Below, one piece after another: positions 9,674 through 18,606 of a stretch of DNA of 64,000 nucleotides. Numbering within the stretch: position 1 is the stretch's first letter; the number at the start of each line of letters is the position of its first letter. The position numbers and the translations under genes were made by a program. Origin of the DNA: Piscinibacter gummiphilus (GTDB lineage Bacteria; Pseudomonadota; Gammaproteobacteria; Burkholderiales; Burkholderiaceae_C); the NCBI RefSeq assembly GCF_032681285.1, contig NZ_CP136336.1:1971001-2035000 (forward strand), written 5' to 3'. The notes beneath the pieces are model-generated. The model was not told where the DNA came from. It did not search any database and saw only the letters and a list, made by a program, of their open reading frames with translations.

Positions 9674-10493
9674 CGAACTGATCGAGCCCCTTGGGCACTT
9701 TCGCCCAGAGCGCCTCGCGCCGGTCGGGCGTCAGTTCCATGCGGAAGTGCTCGCGCAGCGCGGCGTCGAAGGCTTGCTGCGTCGCCAAGCGCGTGGTCAA
9801 GGGCGGCACGCCCGGGCGGCGCTGCACCAGGCGGTCGTTGAAGAGACCCACGCGCAGCTCGGGCGTCACGCGCTCCATCAGCAGGTTGTGGCAGAAGATC
9901 GACGTGGGGTGCGTCGCGGTGAACCAGTTGAGCGGCTCGTAGTCGGCCGCGGCATGCGGCTCGAGCGTGAAGCGGTACATCGGCATCCAGCCGGCGGGCA
10001 GCCGCGTTTCGGCGGTGTAGGTGTCGCCTTCCAGGGTGAAGCGCAGCGTCGCATGCGGCGAGCGCTGTGGCTCGTCGACGACGAGGGGCAGCGGAGTGTC
10101 CATCAGGTTGCCGCCAAAACCGGCATCGGCGATGTAGGCGCCACCCGGCAAGGTCACCTTCAGCAGCATGTGGCTGCGCGGGCGCAGCGGCGCATCGGCC
10201 GGGCGCATCCACACCACGCGTGCAGCCAGCGCCTCGACCTCGAAGTCGAGCGCTTCCAGCGCCAGCTTGAGCAGCAGGTTCTGCTCGAAGCAGTAGCCGC
10301 CGCGGCCTTGTTGCACGAGCTTGTCGGCCACCGCCGCGGGGTCGAGCGAGGGCGGCGTGCCCAGCAGCGGGTCGATGTTTTCGTAGGGGATGTGGGCGGG
10401 GTGGCGTGCGCACAGTTCAGACAGCACATCCAGAGTCGGTTCACGCGCACCCTTGTAGCCGAGGCGGAGCAGGTAGTCGTCGAGTTTGATCAT
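9657..10493 (-). CDS. Arylamine N-acetyltransferase
   Basis: Transfers acetyl from acetyl-CoA to arylamines, hydrazines or aromatic hydroxylamines, and may have a physiological aromatic substrate. It has 278 residues, the usual size. The catalytic triad is visible: Cys68 in RGGYCFEQN, His108 in RSHMLL and Asp123 in IADAGFGG. The ATG at 10493 overlaps the stop of the upstream EamA transporter (ATGA), so translation is probably coupled. It is the last gene of a minus-strand operon with DNA alkylation repair genes, which suggests a shared role in handling reactive nitrogenous or alkylating compounds; that link is inference. Confidence 0.93.
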   Translation of the reverse strand: MIKLDDYLLRLGYKGAREPTLDVLSELCARHPAHIPYENIDPLLGTPPSLDPAAVADKLVQQGRGGYCFEQNLLLKLALEALDFEVEALAARVVWMRPADAPLRPRSHMLLKVTLPGGAYIADAGFGGNLMDTPLPLVVDEPQRSPHATLRFTLEGDTYTAETRLPAGWMPMYRFTLEPHAAADYEPLNWFTATHPTSIFCHNLLMERVTPELRVGLFNDRLVQRRPGVPPLTTRLATQQAFDAALREHFRMELTPDRREALWAKVPKGLDQFVTPAA

Positions 10494-11398
10494 GATGCGC
10501 GGCGTTCGCCCAAGGCCCTCGGCAACTTCAGCACCCCGGTCACCAGGCTGGTGCCCAGCAGGATGACCGCGCAGCCGAGCGCCATGGCAAGGTCGACCTT
10601 CTCGCCGAGGAAGATGCCGCCCCAGACCACCGCGAACACCGGGATCAGGAAGGTCACCGAGATGGCGTTGGCCGGCCCGACGTTGGCGATGAGGCGGAAA
10701 AAGAGCAGGTAGGCGAGCGCCGTGCAGGCGACGGCCAGCACCAGCGCGTAGCCCCATGCCTCGGCGCCGGGCATCTGCGCCGGCCACCACACGAGCGCCG
10801 GCACGGCGAGGAAGAGCGCCGCGCCGGCCTGGCTGCCGGCGGCCACCGCCATCGGCGGCACGCCGGTGAGGTAGCGCTTGGTGAAGCTGGCCGAGAAGCC
10901 ATAGAGCACGGTGGCGGCCAGGCAGGCCAGCACGGCCAGGGCGATGCCGGCGCTGCCACTCGCGCCGGGCTTGAGGCCGGCGCGGTCCCACACCAGCCAG
11001 AGCACGCCGCCAAAGCCGATCAGGAGGCCGGCGATGCGGGCGGGGTCGAGCCGGTCCTTCAGCCACAGCCAGGCGAAGACGGCGCCGAAGAGCGGCGTGG
11101 TCGCGTTGAACACCGCCGACAGGCCGGCGTTGATGGACAGCGCCGCGTAGTTGAAGCACAGGAAAGGCAAGGCCGAGTTGGTCAGGCCCACCACCAAGAT
11201 CGCGCGCCAGTGCTGGCGCAGCGCGGGCATCTGCGCGCGGTAGGCAAGCAGCGGCAGCAGCAGGGCGCTCGCGGCCGCCACGCGCACGAAGGCGAGCGCG
11301 GCCGGGCCGAACTCGGCGGCGCCCAGGCGCATGAAGAGGAACGAGGCGCCCCATAGCGCCGCGAGGCTCACGAGTTCGAGCAGGTCGGTCCTTTTCAT
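10490..11398 (-). CDS. EamA/DMT-family transporter
   Basis: Inner membrane exporter with about ten membrane helices in two EamA repeats over 302 residues (roughly 5-135 and 150-285), each ending near a small-residue-rich helix. It starts at ATG 11398, whose first bases overlap the stop of ogt (ATGA), and its own stop overlaps the N-acetyltransferase start. This tight coupling between DNA repair and acetylation enzymes suggests metabolite or toxicant export, but family members carry amino acids, nucleosides and many other compounds. Confidence 0.9.
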   Translation of the reverse strand: MKRTDLLELVSLAALWGASFLFMRLGAAEFGPAALAFVRVAAASALLLPLLAYRAQMPALRQHWRAILVVGLTNSALPFLCFNYAALSINAGLSAVFNATTPLFGAVFAWLWLKDRLDPARIAGLLIGFGGVLWLVWDRAGLKPGASGSAGIALAVLACLAATVLYGFSASFTKRYLTGVPPMAVAAGSQAGAALFLAVPALVWWPAQMPGAEAWGYALVLAVACTALAYLLFFRLIANVGPANAISVTFLIPVFAVVWGGIFLGEKVDLAMALGCAVILLGTSLVTGVLKLPRALGERRAS

Positions 11399-11892
11399 CG
11401 GGTGTTTTCTTCCAGTGCGAGCAGGGCCCGCTTGCGGTCGAGCCCGCCCGCGTAGCCGGTGAGTTGGCCGCTGCTGCCCAGCACGCGGTGGCAGGGCACG
11501 ATCACGCTGATCGGGTTGCGGCCCACCGCGGCGCCCACGGCGCGCACGGCTTGCGGCGAGCCGATGCCGCGGGCGATGTCGGCGTAGCTGCGGGTGGCGC
11601 CGCACTCGATGTCGCGCAGGGCCTGCCACACGCTGCGCTGGAAGGGGCTGCCGTGCAGGTCGAGCGGCAGCTCGAAGCGGGTGCGGCGGCCAGCGAAGTA
11701 GTCGGTGACCTGCGTGGCGGCCTCGCGCAGCAGCGGGTCGTCGGGGCGCTCGGGCGCGTCGAGCGGCGCCGGGTGCCACTTCTGCGATTCGAACCAGAGC
11801 CCGGCGAGACCGGCCTCGGTGCGGGCGATGAGCACCTGCCCGAGCGGCGTGGTGTAGGTGGCCTGGGCGGTGATGTGGCGAAGCGTGGGCAT
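11395..11892 (-). CDS. ogt: Methylated-DNA--protein-cysteine methyltransferase
   Basis: Repairs O6-methylguanine by irreversible transfer of the methyl group to its own cysteine. It has 165 residues. The active-site motif PCHRV contains Cys134, preceded by GRNPISVIV, with a winged-helix DNA-binding segment (about 80-120, including RAVGAAVGRNP). It starts at ATG 11892, 11 bases downstream of the Ada-AlkA fusion, whose own N-terminal domain repairs phosphotriesters. Together they supply the activities of E. coli Ada, Ogt and AlkA in two genes. Confidence 0.95.
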   Translation of the reverse strand: MPTLRHITAQATYTTPLGQVLIARTEAGLAGLWFESQKWHPAPLDAPERPDDPLLREAATQVTDYFAGRRTRFELPLDLHGSPFQRSVWQALRDIECGATRSYADIARGIGSPQAVRAVGAAVGRNPISVIVPCHRVLGSSGQLTGYAGGLDRKRALLALEENTR

Positions 11893-11903
11893 GGTCAGGC
11901 CTT

Positions 11904-13394
11904 TCAGGCGAGCGAGTTCCAGAGACGAAGCACCGCGTATGAACGCCAGGGGCTCCAGCGCTCTGCGTGAGTCTCGGCCTCGCGCCGGGTGGTGATGCCG
12001 AAGAGCGGCTTCATGGCGTTGAGCACGGCCACGTCGTTCGGCGGGAAGGCGTCGGGCCAGCCGAGGGCGCGCATCGCGATGTAGTGCGCCGTCCATGGGC
12101 CGATGCCAGGGAGTTGCTCGAGCATCTCGATCAGCGCGGCGGGTTCGTGCTTGTCGTGCAGGTGGCGCGAGGCCTCGGGCCAGGCCTGTGCCAGCGCCTG
12201 GATGGCACCGGCGCGCGCGCGGATGATGCCGAGTTCGGCGATGTGCTCGACCGGGGCCGCCGCGATGGTCTCGGGCGACGGGAAGGTGCGCGTGACCTCG
12301 GGCCACGGGGTGGCGACGGCCTCGCCGAAACGGTCGGCGAAACGGCGGGCCAGCGTGCGCGCGGCGGCCACCGTGACCTGCTGGCCGAGCACGGCGCGCA
12401 CGACCATCTCGAAGCCGTCGACGCAGCCCGGCAGGCGCAGGCCGGGGCCGCCGGGCAGGCCGGCGAGGGCGTGGTCGATCGTGTCGGGCGAGGCGTCGAG
12501 GTCGAGCCAGCGGCGAACGCCGGCGACCACGCGGGCGCTGTGGGGCGCGAGCGAGGGGGCGAACTGAAGGCGCACGTGGGGCCCACGGGTTTCCGTCTCG
12601 GGCACGAACTCCACCTGCAGCCAGCCGCCACTGGGTGCGAGCGCCCCGGCGCGCAGGCTTCGCCGCACGCACGGGTCCTCGACCTGCTCGACATCGGGAA
12701 TCGCCCGCAGCGAGAGGAAGCGAAGCATCGCCGCCGTGTCGTAGGGCGGGCGGTGGCCGAGGTTGACGCAGACCGCCTGGTCGGCGGGCAGAGGGGTCGC
12801 GTCGTCGGCGTCTTGCCTCAGTCGGCTCGGGCTGATGCGGTAGCTGTCGGCAAAGGCGGCGTTGAAGCGGCGCAGGCTGCGAAAGCCGCTGGCGAGCGCC
12901 ACCTGCGAGACGGGGAGACGCGTGTCGGTCAAGAGCTGCTTGGCCAGCAGCAGGCGGCGCGTCTGCAGGTATTGCAGCGGCGTCACACCATGCTCGGCGG
13001 CGAAGATGCGGCGCAGGTGGCGGTCGCTCACGCCGAGGTGGCTGGCCAGCGCAGCCATCGACGGGGCGTCGCTCTCGTCGTCGTCGGCGCCCAGCCGGCT
13101 GTCGAGCCATTGCGCGGCCTGGCGGGCGAGCGTGCGCGAGGCATCCATCACCGTCCAGGCGAGGCCGGGCCCGGGGGCCATCTCGGGGCGGCATTTCATG
13201 CAGGGGCGGAAAGCTTCGGCCTCGGCCTGGGCCGGGGTCGAGAAGAAGCGACAGTTTTCCTTGCGCGGGGTCTTCACGCGGCAGACCGGCCGGCAATAAA
13301 TGCCGGTCGAGGTGACGCCCACGAACAGTCGGCCGTCGAAGCGGGCATCGCGGGCCTTGAAGACCTGGTAGGAGGCGTCGTGGTCGAGGGTCAT
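11904..13394 (-). CDS. Ada-type regulator fused to AlkA DNA-3-methyladenine glycosylase
   Basis: Bifunctional protein of 496 residues. The N-terminal Ada zinc domain has Cys34, Cys38, Cys65 and Cys68 (CRPVC, CMKC), Cys34 being the expected phosphotriester methyl acceptor. An AraC-type helix-turn-helix follows at about 85-180 (HLGVSDRHLRRIF, VALASGFRSLRRFNAAF). The rest is an AlkA N-domain and an HhH glycosylase with LPGIGPWTAHYIAMRALGWP and the catalytic Asp region FPPND. It would excise alkylated bases and activate the adaptive response when methylated. I preferred ATG 13394 over 13403 because CATAAT (13407-13402) predicts a transcript start near 13395. It heads the repair/export operon. Confidence 0.92.
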   Translation of the reverse strand: MTLDHDASYQVFKARDARFDGRLFVGVTSTGIYCRPVCRVKTPRKENCRFFSTPAQAEAEAFRPCMKCRPEMAPGPGLAWTVMDASRTLARQAAQWLDSRLGADDDESDAPSMAALASHLGVSDRHLRRIFAAEHGVTPLQYLQTRRLLLAKQLLTDTRLPVSQVALASGFRSLRRFNAAFADSYRISPSRLRQDADDATPLPADQAVCVNLGHRPPYDTAAMLRFLSLRAIPDVEQVEDPCVRRSLRAGALAPSGGWLQVEFVPETETRGPHVRLQFAPSLAPHSARVVAGVRRWLDLDASPDTIDHALAGLPGGPGLRLPGCVDGFEMVVRAVLGQQVTVAAARTLARRFADRFGEAVATPWPEVTRTFPSPETIAAAPVEHIAELGIIRARAGAIQALAQAWPEASRHLHDKHEPAALIEMLEQLPGIGPWTAHYIAMRALGWPDAFPPNDVAVLNAMKPLFGITTRREAETHAERWSPWRSYAVLRLWNSLA

Positions 13395-13401
13395 GAGGTT
13401 C

Positions 13402-13407
13402 ATTATG
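13402..13407 (-). promoter_or_regulatory. Candidate -10 of the Ada-AlkA operon
   Basis: CATAAT on the minus strand ends 7 bases before the ATG at 13394, implying a nearly leaderless transcript. No clear -35 or E. coli-type Ada box is visible. Confidence 0.4.
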
Positions 13408-13527
13408 GGCGGCTGGAACGGCTCGACTGGCCGTTTCCGGACACATGCATTCGACTGTGGAAACGGGCCCGCGCGCGGTGGTGGAACGCCCCGTGCTCCA
13501 GGCCCCGAGGGCGCCATGTGGCGTCTA

Positions 13528-13533
13528 TAGAAT
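13528..13533 (+). promoter_or_regulatory. Candidate -10 of the mutase/LPS operon
   Basis: TAGAAT (within TATAGAAT) is followed by CCGCC, about 30 bases before the mutase ATG. An AGGAG ribosome binding site lies in between. Confidence 0.5.
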
Positions 13534-13562
13534 CCGCCAACTTCTTCCAGGAGCACTCACGC

Positions 13563-14951
13563 ATGCAAGTCACCGCCTCCAACTTCAAGGCCTATGACAT
13601 CCGCGGCATCGTCGGCAAGACCATCGACGAAAGCTTTGCGGAACACCTCGGCAAGGCCTTCGGGAGCGCGGCTGTGGCAGCAGGCGAGAAGGCCGTGGCC
13701 GTGGGCCGCGACGGGCGCCTCTCGGGCCCGGGCCTCGTGGCCGCGCTGACCCGTGGTCTCGCCTCCACCGGCCTCGACGTGGTGGACCTCGGCGCCGTGA
13801 CCACGCCGATGCTCTATTACGTGGCGGCCACGCGCGGCCAGCACGGTTGCAACTCGGGCATCCAGGTGACTGGCAGCCACAACCCGAAGGACTACAACGG
13901 CTTCAAGATGGTACTGGCCGGCCGCGCGATCTACGGCGACGAGATCCAGGCCCTGCGCACGCGCATCGAGCGCGAAGACTACGTGGTCGGCAAGGGTCGC
14001 TCGGCCCAGATGGACATCCTCGCCGAGTACCGGCACCGCATCGCGAGCGACTGCAAGCTCAAGCGCAAGATGAAGATCGTGGTCGACAGCGGCAACGGCA
14101 TCCCCGGCGCGTCGGCCCCCGGCATCCTGCGCGCACTCGGCTGCGAGGTGACCGAGTTGTATTCCGAGGTCGACGGCGACTTCCCCAACCACCACCCCGA
14201 CCCGAGCAAGCCGGAGAACCTGGCCGACCTGATCCACGCGGTGAAGACGAGCGACGCCGAGATCGGCCTCGCCTTCGATGGCGACGGCGACCGCCTGGGC
14301 GTTGTCACCAAGGGCGGCAACATCATCTACCCCGACCGGCAGCTGATGCTCTTCGCCATCGACGTGCTGGAGCGCAACCCCGGCGCGACCATCATCTACG
14401 ACGTGAAGTGCACGCAGCGCCTCGCCCCCGTGGTGCGCGAGCATGGCGGCAAGCCGCTGATGTGGAAGACCGGCCACTCGCTGGTCAAGGCCAAGCTCAA
14501 GGAAACCGGGGCGCCGCTCGCCGGCGAGATGAGCGGGCACATCTTCTTCTCGGAGCGCTGGTACGGCTTCGACGACGCGACCTACACCGCAGCGCGCTTG
14601 CTGGAGATCCTGTCCAAGAGCAAGGATCCGAGCGCCGTGCTCGATGGCCTGCCCACGAGCTTCAACACGCCCGAGCTCAACGTGCCCTGCGCCGAGGGCG
14701 AGCCGAAGCAGGTGGTCGAGAAACTGCTGAAGAACGCCGACTTCCCCGGCGCCGAGGTCGTGACCATCGACGGCCTGCGCGTGGACTACGAAGACGGCTT
14801 CGGCCTCATCCGCTCATCGAACACCACGCCGGTGCTGGTGTTGCGCTTCGAGGGCCACACGCAGGAGGCGCTGCACCGCATCGAAGAGACGATGATGGCG
14901 GCGCTGAAAGCGGCCAAGCCCGACGCGCAGGTCGCTGCGGCCGCGCACTAA
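13563..14951 (+). CDS. Phosphomannomutase/phosphoglucomutase
   Basis: Interconverts hexose 1- and 6-phosphates for LPS and exopolysaccharide precursors (AlgC/ManB type). It has 462 residues in the four-domain alpha-D-phosphohexomutase fold. The phosphoserine loop TGSHNPKDYNG places the active Ser at 105, the metal loop is FDGDGDRLG near 240, and the sugar-binding loop is GEMSGHIFF. AGGAG lies before the ATG at 13563. It precedes waaC and kdtA, so the transcript would link sugar-phosphate supply to LPS core assembly. Confidence 0.95.
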   Translation: MQVTASNFKAYDIRGIVGKTIDESFAEHLGKAFGSAAVAAGEKAVAVGRDGRLSGPGLVAALTRGLASTGLDVVDLGAVTTPMLYYVAATRGQHGCNSGIQVTGSHNPKDYNGFKMVLAGRAIYGDEIQALRTRIEREDYVVGKGRSAQMDILAEYRHRIASDCKLKRKMKIVVDSGNGIPGASAPGILRALGCEVTELYSEVDGDFPNHHPDPSKPENLADLIHAVKTSDAEIGLAFDGDGDRLGVVTKGGNIIYPDRQLMLFAIDVLERNPGATIIYDVKCTQRLAPVVREHGGKPLMWKTGHSLVKAKLKETGAPLAGEMSGHIFFSERWYGFDDATYTAARLLEILSKSKDPSAVLDGLPTSFNTPELNVPCAEGEPKQVVEKLLKNADFPGAEVVTIDGLRVDYEDGFGLIRSSNTTPVLVLRFEGHTQEALHRIEETMMAALKAAKPDAQVAAAAH

Positions 14952-14969
14952 TCAGTTGTACCCGCCCCC

Positions 14970-15941
14970 TTGCGTGTCCTGATCGTCAAGTTGTCGTCGC
15001 TGGGGGACGTGGTGCACGCCATGCCGGTGGTGCACGACATCCGCAGCGTCTACAGCGGGGCGCGCATCGACTGGGTGGTCGAGCCGGCCTTCGCGCCGCT
15101 CGTGCGCCGCGTGCAGGGCATCGGCGAGGTGATCGAGTGCGCCCAGCGCCGCTGGCGCAAGCGCTGGTGGACAAGCGCAGTGCGCGCCGAGTGGCGCGAG
15201 TTCAAGCGCAAGCTCACCGCCGAGCGCTACGACGCGGTGATCGACCTGCAAGGCCTCACCAAGTCGGCCCTCGTCGCGCGCATGGCGCAGGGGCCAAGCT
15301 TCGGCCTCGCCAACAAGACCGAGGGCTCGGGCTACGAGTGGCCGGTGCGTTGGCTGATCGACCAGACCATCGAGATCACGCCGCGCATCCACGCGCTCGA
15401 CCGCTCGCGTGAACTCGCGGCGCGGGCGCTCAACTACCAGGTGAGCGGCTCGCCGTACTTCGGCCTGCTGTCGCATGCCGAACCGCTGGCGCAGCCGACG
15501 GTGGTGTTCGTGCACGGCACCTCTCGCGACGACAAGCTGTGGCCCGAGGAATGCTGGGTGGAGCTCGGGCAGCGCATGGTCGCCTCGGGCGTGGCGGTGG
15601 CGCTGCCGCATGCGGGCCCGGTGGAGCTGGCGCGCGCCGAACGCATCGCCCGCGCGATCGGGCCGCAGGCGAGCGTGTGGCCGCAGATGTCGCTCGATGC
15701 GCTGGTCGACCGGCTGGGGGCCGCGCAGGGCGTGATCGGCGTCGACAGCGGCCTGAGCCACATCGCGGTGGCGCTCAACCTGCCGCACGTGCAGCTCTAC
15801 AACTTCCCGACCGCCTGGCGCACCGGGCCGCTCGCGGCCCACGGCCACCATCACCAGGCGGCGCTGGAGCGCGAGCCCACGCCCGAGGTCGACCTCGTTT
15901 GGGCCACGTGGCAGGTGGTGCGTCGCGCCAAGCGCGGCTGA
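14970..15941 (+). CDS. waaC: Lipopolysaccharide heptosyltransferase I
   Basis: Glycosyltransferase family 9 enzyme that adds the first L-glycero-D-manno-heptose to Kdo2-lipid A at the cytoplasmic face of the inner membrane. It has 323 residues, beginning with the typical LIVKLSSLGDVVHAMPV; the C-terminal nucleotide-sugar site is GVDSGLSHIAVAL. The start is TTG at 14970, 18 bases after the mutase stop; no better ATG lies nearby. kdtA follows 2 bases after its stop, so the two LPS-core steps are cotranscribed. Confidence 0.94.
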   Translation: MRVLIVKLSSLGDVVHAMPVVHDIRSVYSGARIDWVVEPAFAPLVRRVQGIGEVIECAQRRWRKRWWTSAVRAEWREFKRKLTAERYDAVIDLQGLTKSALVARMAQGPSFGLANKTEGSGYEWPVRWLIDQTIEITPRIHALDRSRELAARALNYQVSGSPYFGLLSHAEPLAQPTVVFVHGTSRDDKLWPEECWVELGQRMVASGVAVALPHAGPVELARAERIARAIGPQASVWPQMSLDALVDRLGAAQGVIGVDSGLSHIAVALNLPHVQLYNFPTAWRTGPLAAHGHHHQAALEREPTPEVDLVWATWQVVRRAKRG

Positions 15942-15943
15942 GC

Positions 15944-17239
15944 ATGTTCGCGCGGCACCTCTATTCCAACCTGTTGCGCCTGCTCAAGCCGGCCTATGTG
16001 CTGCGCCTGTGGTTGCGTGGGCGCGCCGAGCCGCTGTACCGCCATGCGATCGGCGAGCGATTGGGCGCCTATCAGGGCGCGGCGCAGGCCGGTGCGTTGT
16101 GGGTGCATGCGGTGTCGCTCGGCGAGACGCGCGCCGCCGCGGCGCTGGTGGATGCGCTGCGCCTGCGCCACCCGCAACTGCGCCTGCTGCTCACCCACAG
16201 CACCGCCACCGGCCGCGAGGCAGGCAAGGCTTTGCTTCGCGAGGGCGACGTGCAGGCCTGGTTGCCCTATGACACGCCGGGTGTCGTCGACCGCTTCTTC
16301 AAACAGTTCAAGCCGGTGGCCGGCGTGCTGATGGAAACCGAGATCTGGCCCAACCTGCTGCATGCGGCCCATGCGGCGGGTGTGCCGATGGTGCTGGCCA
16401 ATGCGCGCCTGAGCGCCAAGAGCCACCGCCAGGGCCAGCGCCTGTCGTCGGTGATGTACCCGGCAGCGGCCACGCTGCGCATGGCGCTCGCGCAGACGGA
16501 AGACGACGCCACACGGCTGCGCGATTCCGGCGTGCGCGAGGTCGTTGTCTGCGGCAACCTGAAGTTCGACATGACGCCCGACCCGGCGCTCATCGCACGT
16601 GGACGTGCGTGGCGTGCGCGGCTGGGGCGCCCGGTCGTGATGGCCGCGGCCACGCGCGAAGGCGAGGAGGCGCTGCTGCTGGCCGCCTGGGCCGCGCTGC
16701 CTTCGGCGCAGCGGCCACTGCTGCTCATCGTGCCGCGGCACCCCCAGCGTTTCGACGAGGTGGCGGCGCTCGTCGCGGCACAAGGGCTCTCGGTCGCGCG
16801 GCGCAGCAGCTGGCAGGCAGAGCCTGGCGAGGGGGCGTGGCCGGCCGACGTCTGGCTGGGCGACAGCATGGGCGAGATGCCGCTCTACTACGGCATGAGC
16901 GACGTGGCGCTGCTCGGCGGCAGCTTCGCGCCGCTCGGCGGGCAGAACCTGATCGAGGCGGCCGCCTGCGGCTGCCCCGTCGTGATGGGCCCGCACACCT
17001 TCAACTTCGCCGAGGCGGCCACGCTGTCGCTGGCGGCCGGCGCGTCGCGGCGGGTGGCCGACATGGGCGAGGGTGTGGCGCAAGCGGTAGCGATGGCCGG
17101 CGATGCGGGGCGGGGCCAGTCCGCCGAGCGGGCCGTGGCCTTCGCCACGCAGCATCGCGGCGCTGCCGAGCGCATGGCGGAAAAGATCTCCGCGCTGCTG
17201 CCGGACAGTGCCTCGGTTACTTCACCAGCAGCTGGTTGA
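15944..17239 (+). CDS. waaA: 3-deoxy-D-manno-octulosonic acid transferase
   Basis: KdtA/WaaA transfers Kdo from CMP-Kdo to lipid A precursor. It has 431 residues: an N-terminal hydrophobic anchor, the WVHAVSLGE and METEIWPNL motifs of the glycosyltransferase-30 family, and a C-terminal half with GSFAPLGGQNLIEAAACGCPVV-type nucleotide-sugar binding. It starts at ATG 15944 immediately after waaC. Its 3' end overlaps the convergent tolC-like gene by 23 bases. Whether it adds one or two Kdo residues cannot be read from sequence. Confidence 0.95.
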   Translation: MFARHLYSNLLRLLKPAYVLRLWLRGRAEPLYRHAIGERLGAYQGAAQAGALWVHAVSLGETRAAAALVDALRLRHPQLRLLLTHSTATGREAGKALLREGDVQAWLPYDTPGVVDRFFKQFKPVAGVLMETEIWPNLLHAAHAAGVPMVLANARLSAKSHRQGQRLSSVMYPAAATLRMALAQTEDDATRLRDSGVREVVVCGNLKFDMTPDPALIARGRAWRARLGRPVVMAAATREGEEALLLAAWAALPSAQRPLLLIVPRHPQRFDEVAALVAAQGLSVARRSSWQAEPGEGAWPADVWLGDSMGEMPLYYGMSDVALLGGSFAPLGGQNLIEAAACGCPVVMGPHTFNFAEAATLSLAAGASRRVADMGEGVAQAVAMAGDAGRGQSAERAVAFATQHRGAAERMAEKISALLPDSASVTSPAAG

Positions 17240-18554
17240 TCGCGGCCACATCGGCCGGCGAAAGCTGCCCGGCGGCCTGCTTGAGGCGCAGGGTGTTCAC
17301 CAGCACGTCGTAGCGCGCACGCGCCAGGTCGCGGCGGGTGCTGTAGAGCTGCGTTTGCGCGTTGAGCACGTCGAGGTTCACCCGCACGCCCACCTTGTAG
17401 CCGAGCTGCGTGGCGTCGAGCGCCACCTGGCTGGACGTCTCCGCGGCTTCGAGCGCTCGTACGCGGGCCTGCAGCGACTCGGAGCCGTAGTAGGCCTGGC
17501 GGGCGGCCTGGTTGGCCGAGCGGCGGGCCGCGTCGAGGTTGTTGCGCGACTGCTCTTCGAGTAGCAGGGTTTCCTTCACCCGGTTCTGGATGGCGAAGCC
17601 GGCGAAGAGAGGGATGTTGACCGTCACGCCGATGCTGGACTGGTTGGTGTCACCGTTGTAGCGGTTGACTGGCAGCGAGCCCTGCTTCGAGAAACCGGTG
17701 GCGCGGCCCTGGCCATAGCTGCCGCTGAGATCGACCGTGGGCAGGTGGCCGGCGCGTGCCTTGCTGGTTTCGAGTTGCGCCACTTCGTAGCCGACCTGCG
17801 CCTTGCGAACGCCGGGGCCGCCTTCAGCCAGCGAGACCCAGGAATTCACGTCGGCCGGCATCACCGGCGGCAGCACCACCGGCGTGGCCAGCGGCTTGGG
17901 CTCCACGTTGCTGCGCCCTACGAGCTGGTCGAGCGCGATGCGCTTGTTGAGCAGGTCGTTCTCGGCCGCCAGCTCCTGCGCCGTGGCCAGGTCGTAGCGC
18001 GCCTGCGCTTCGCGGGTGTCGGTGATGGTGGCGGTGCCCACCTCGAAGTTGCGCTTGGCCGAGGCGAGCTGCTCCGAGATGGCCTTGGTGCTGGCCCTGG
18101 CGGTGGTGAGTGCGTCTTGTGCCCCCAGCACGTCGAAGTAGGCGTTGGCCACGCGAACGATCAGATCCTGCTCGGCGAGCGCGAGGTCGGCCCTGGCGGC
18201 CTCGACGCCGAGGTCGGCTTGCGAGATGGTGGCGTCGTTGGCCCGATTGAATAGCGTCTGCTTGGCGTTGAGTGCCGCGGTGGGCCCGCGGTTTTCGCTC
18301 TCGGTTGCCGGCGTTTCGTTGGTGGTGCGGGCATAGCCCACCGTCGCGCCCACATTCGGCCTGCGCAGCGAATGGACCCCCTCTGCCTTGTACACCGTCG
18401 AATCCGCCAGCGCTCGCGCCGCGAGATAGGTTGCGTCGTAGCCTCGGGCGGTGTCGTACAGCTCCTGCAGCGATTGCGCATGGGCCGTGGAGAGCGCGCC
18501 GAGCGCGAAGGCAGCCGCCAGGGCGAGCCGGCGTGGCGTGAAGGCAGGGGACAT
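17217..18554 (-). CDS. tolC: TolC-family outer membrane efflux protein
   Basis: Outer membrane channel and periplasmic tunnel for tripartite efflux or type I secretion. It has 445 residues with a signal peptide ending near STAHAQ, followed by two homologous repeats rich in coiled-coil heptads (long helices around 130-200 and 340-420). The repeats carry the GTATITDTREAQARYDLA and GVRVNLDVLNAQTQLYSTRRDL segments typical of TolC. AAGGA lies upstream of the ATG. It is on the same strand as the RND pump and adaptor genes, with Pcm between, so it is the likely third component of that pump. Confidence 0.94.
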   Translation of the reverse strand: MSPAFTPRRLALAAAFALGALSTAHAQSLQELYDTARGYDATYLAARALADSTVYKAEGVHSLRRPNVGATVGYARTTNETPATESENRGPTAALNAKQTLFNRANDATISQADLGVEAARADLALAEQDLIVRVANAYFDVLGAQDALTTARASTKAISEQLASAKRNFEVGTATITDTREAQARYDLATAQELAAENDLLNKRIALDQLVGRSNVEPKPLATPVVLPPVMPADVNSWVSLAEGGPGVRKAQVGYEVAQLETSKARAGHLPTVDLSGSYGQGRATGFSKQGSLPVNRYNGDTNQSSIGVTVNIPLFAGFAIQNRVKETLLLEEQSRNNLDAARRSANQAARQAYYGSESLQARVRALEAAETSSQVALDATQLGYKVGVRVNLDVLNAQTQLYSTRRDLARARYDVLVNTLRLKQAAGQLSPADVAAINQLLVK

Positions 18555-18606
18555 GGAACGGTCCTTGGGGTTGTACTGCGTTCGAAAGAAAGATCAGAAG
18601 TGCGGT

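Noticed and set aside
13395..13562. Ada box upstream of the Ada-AlkA gene
   Set aside because: I found no match to the E. coli AAAGCGCA-type site in either strand of the intergenic region.
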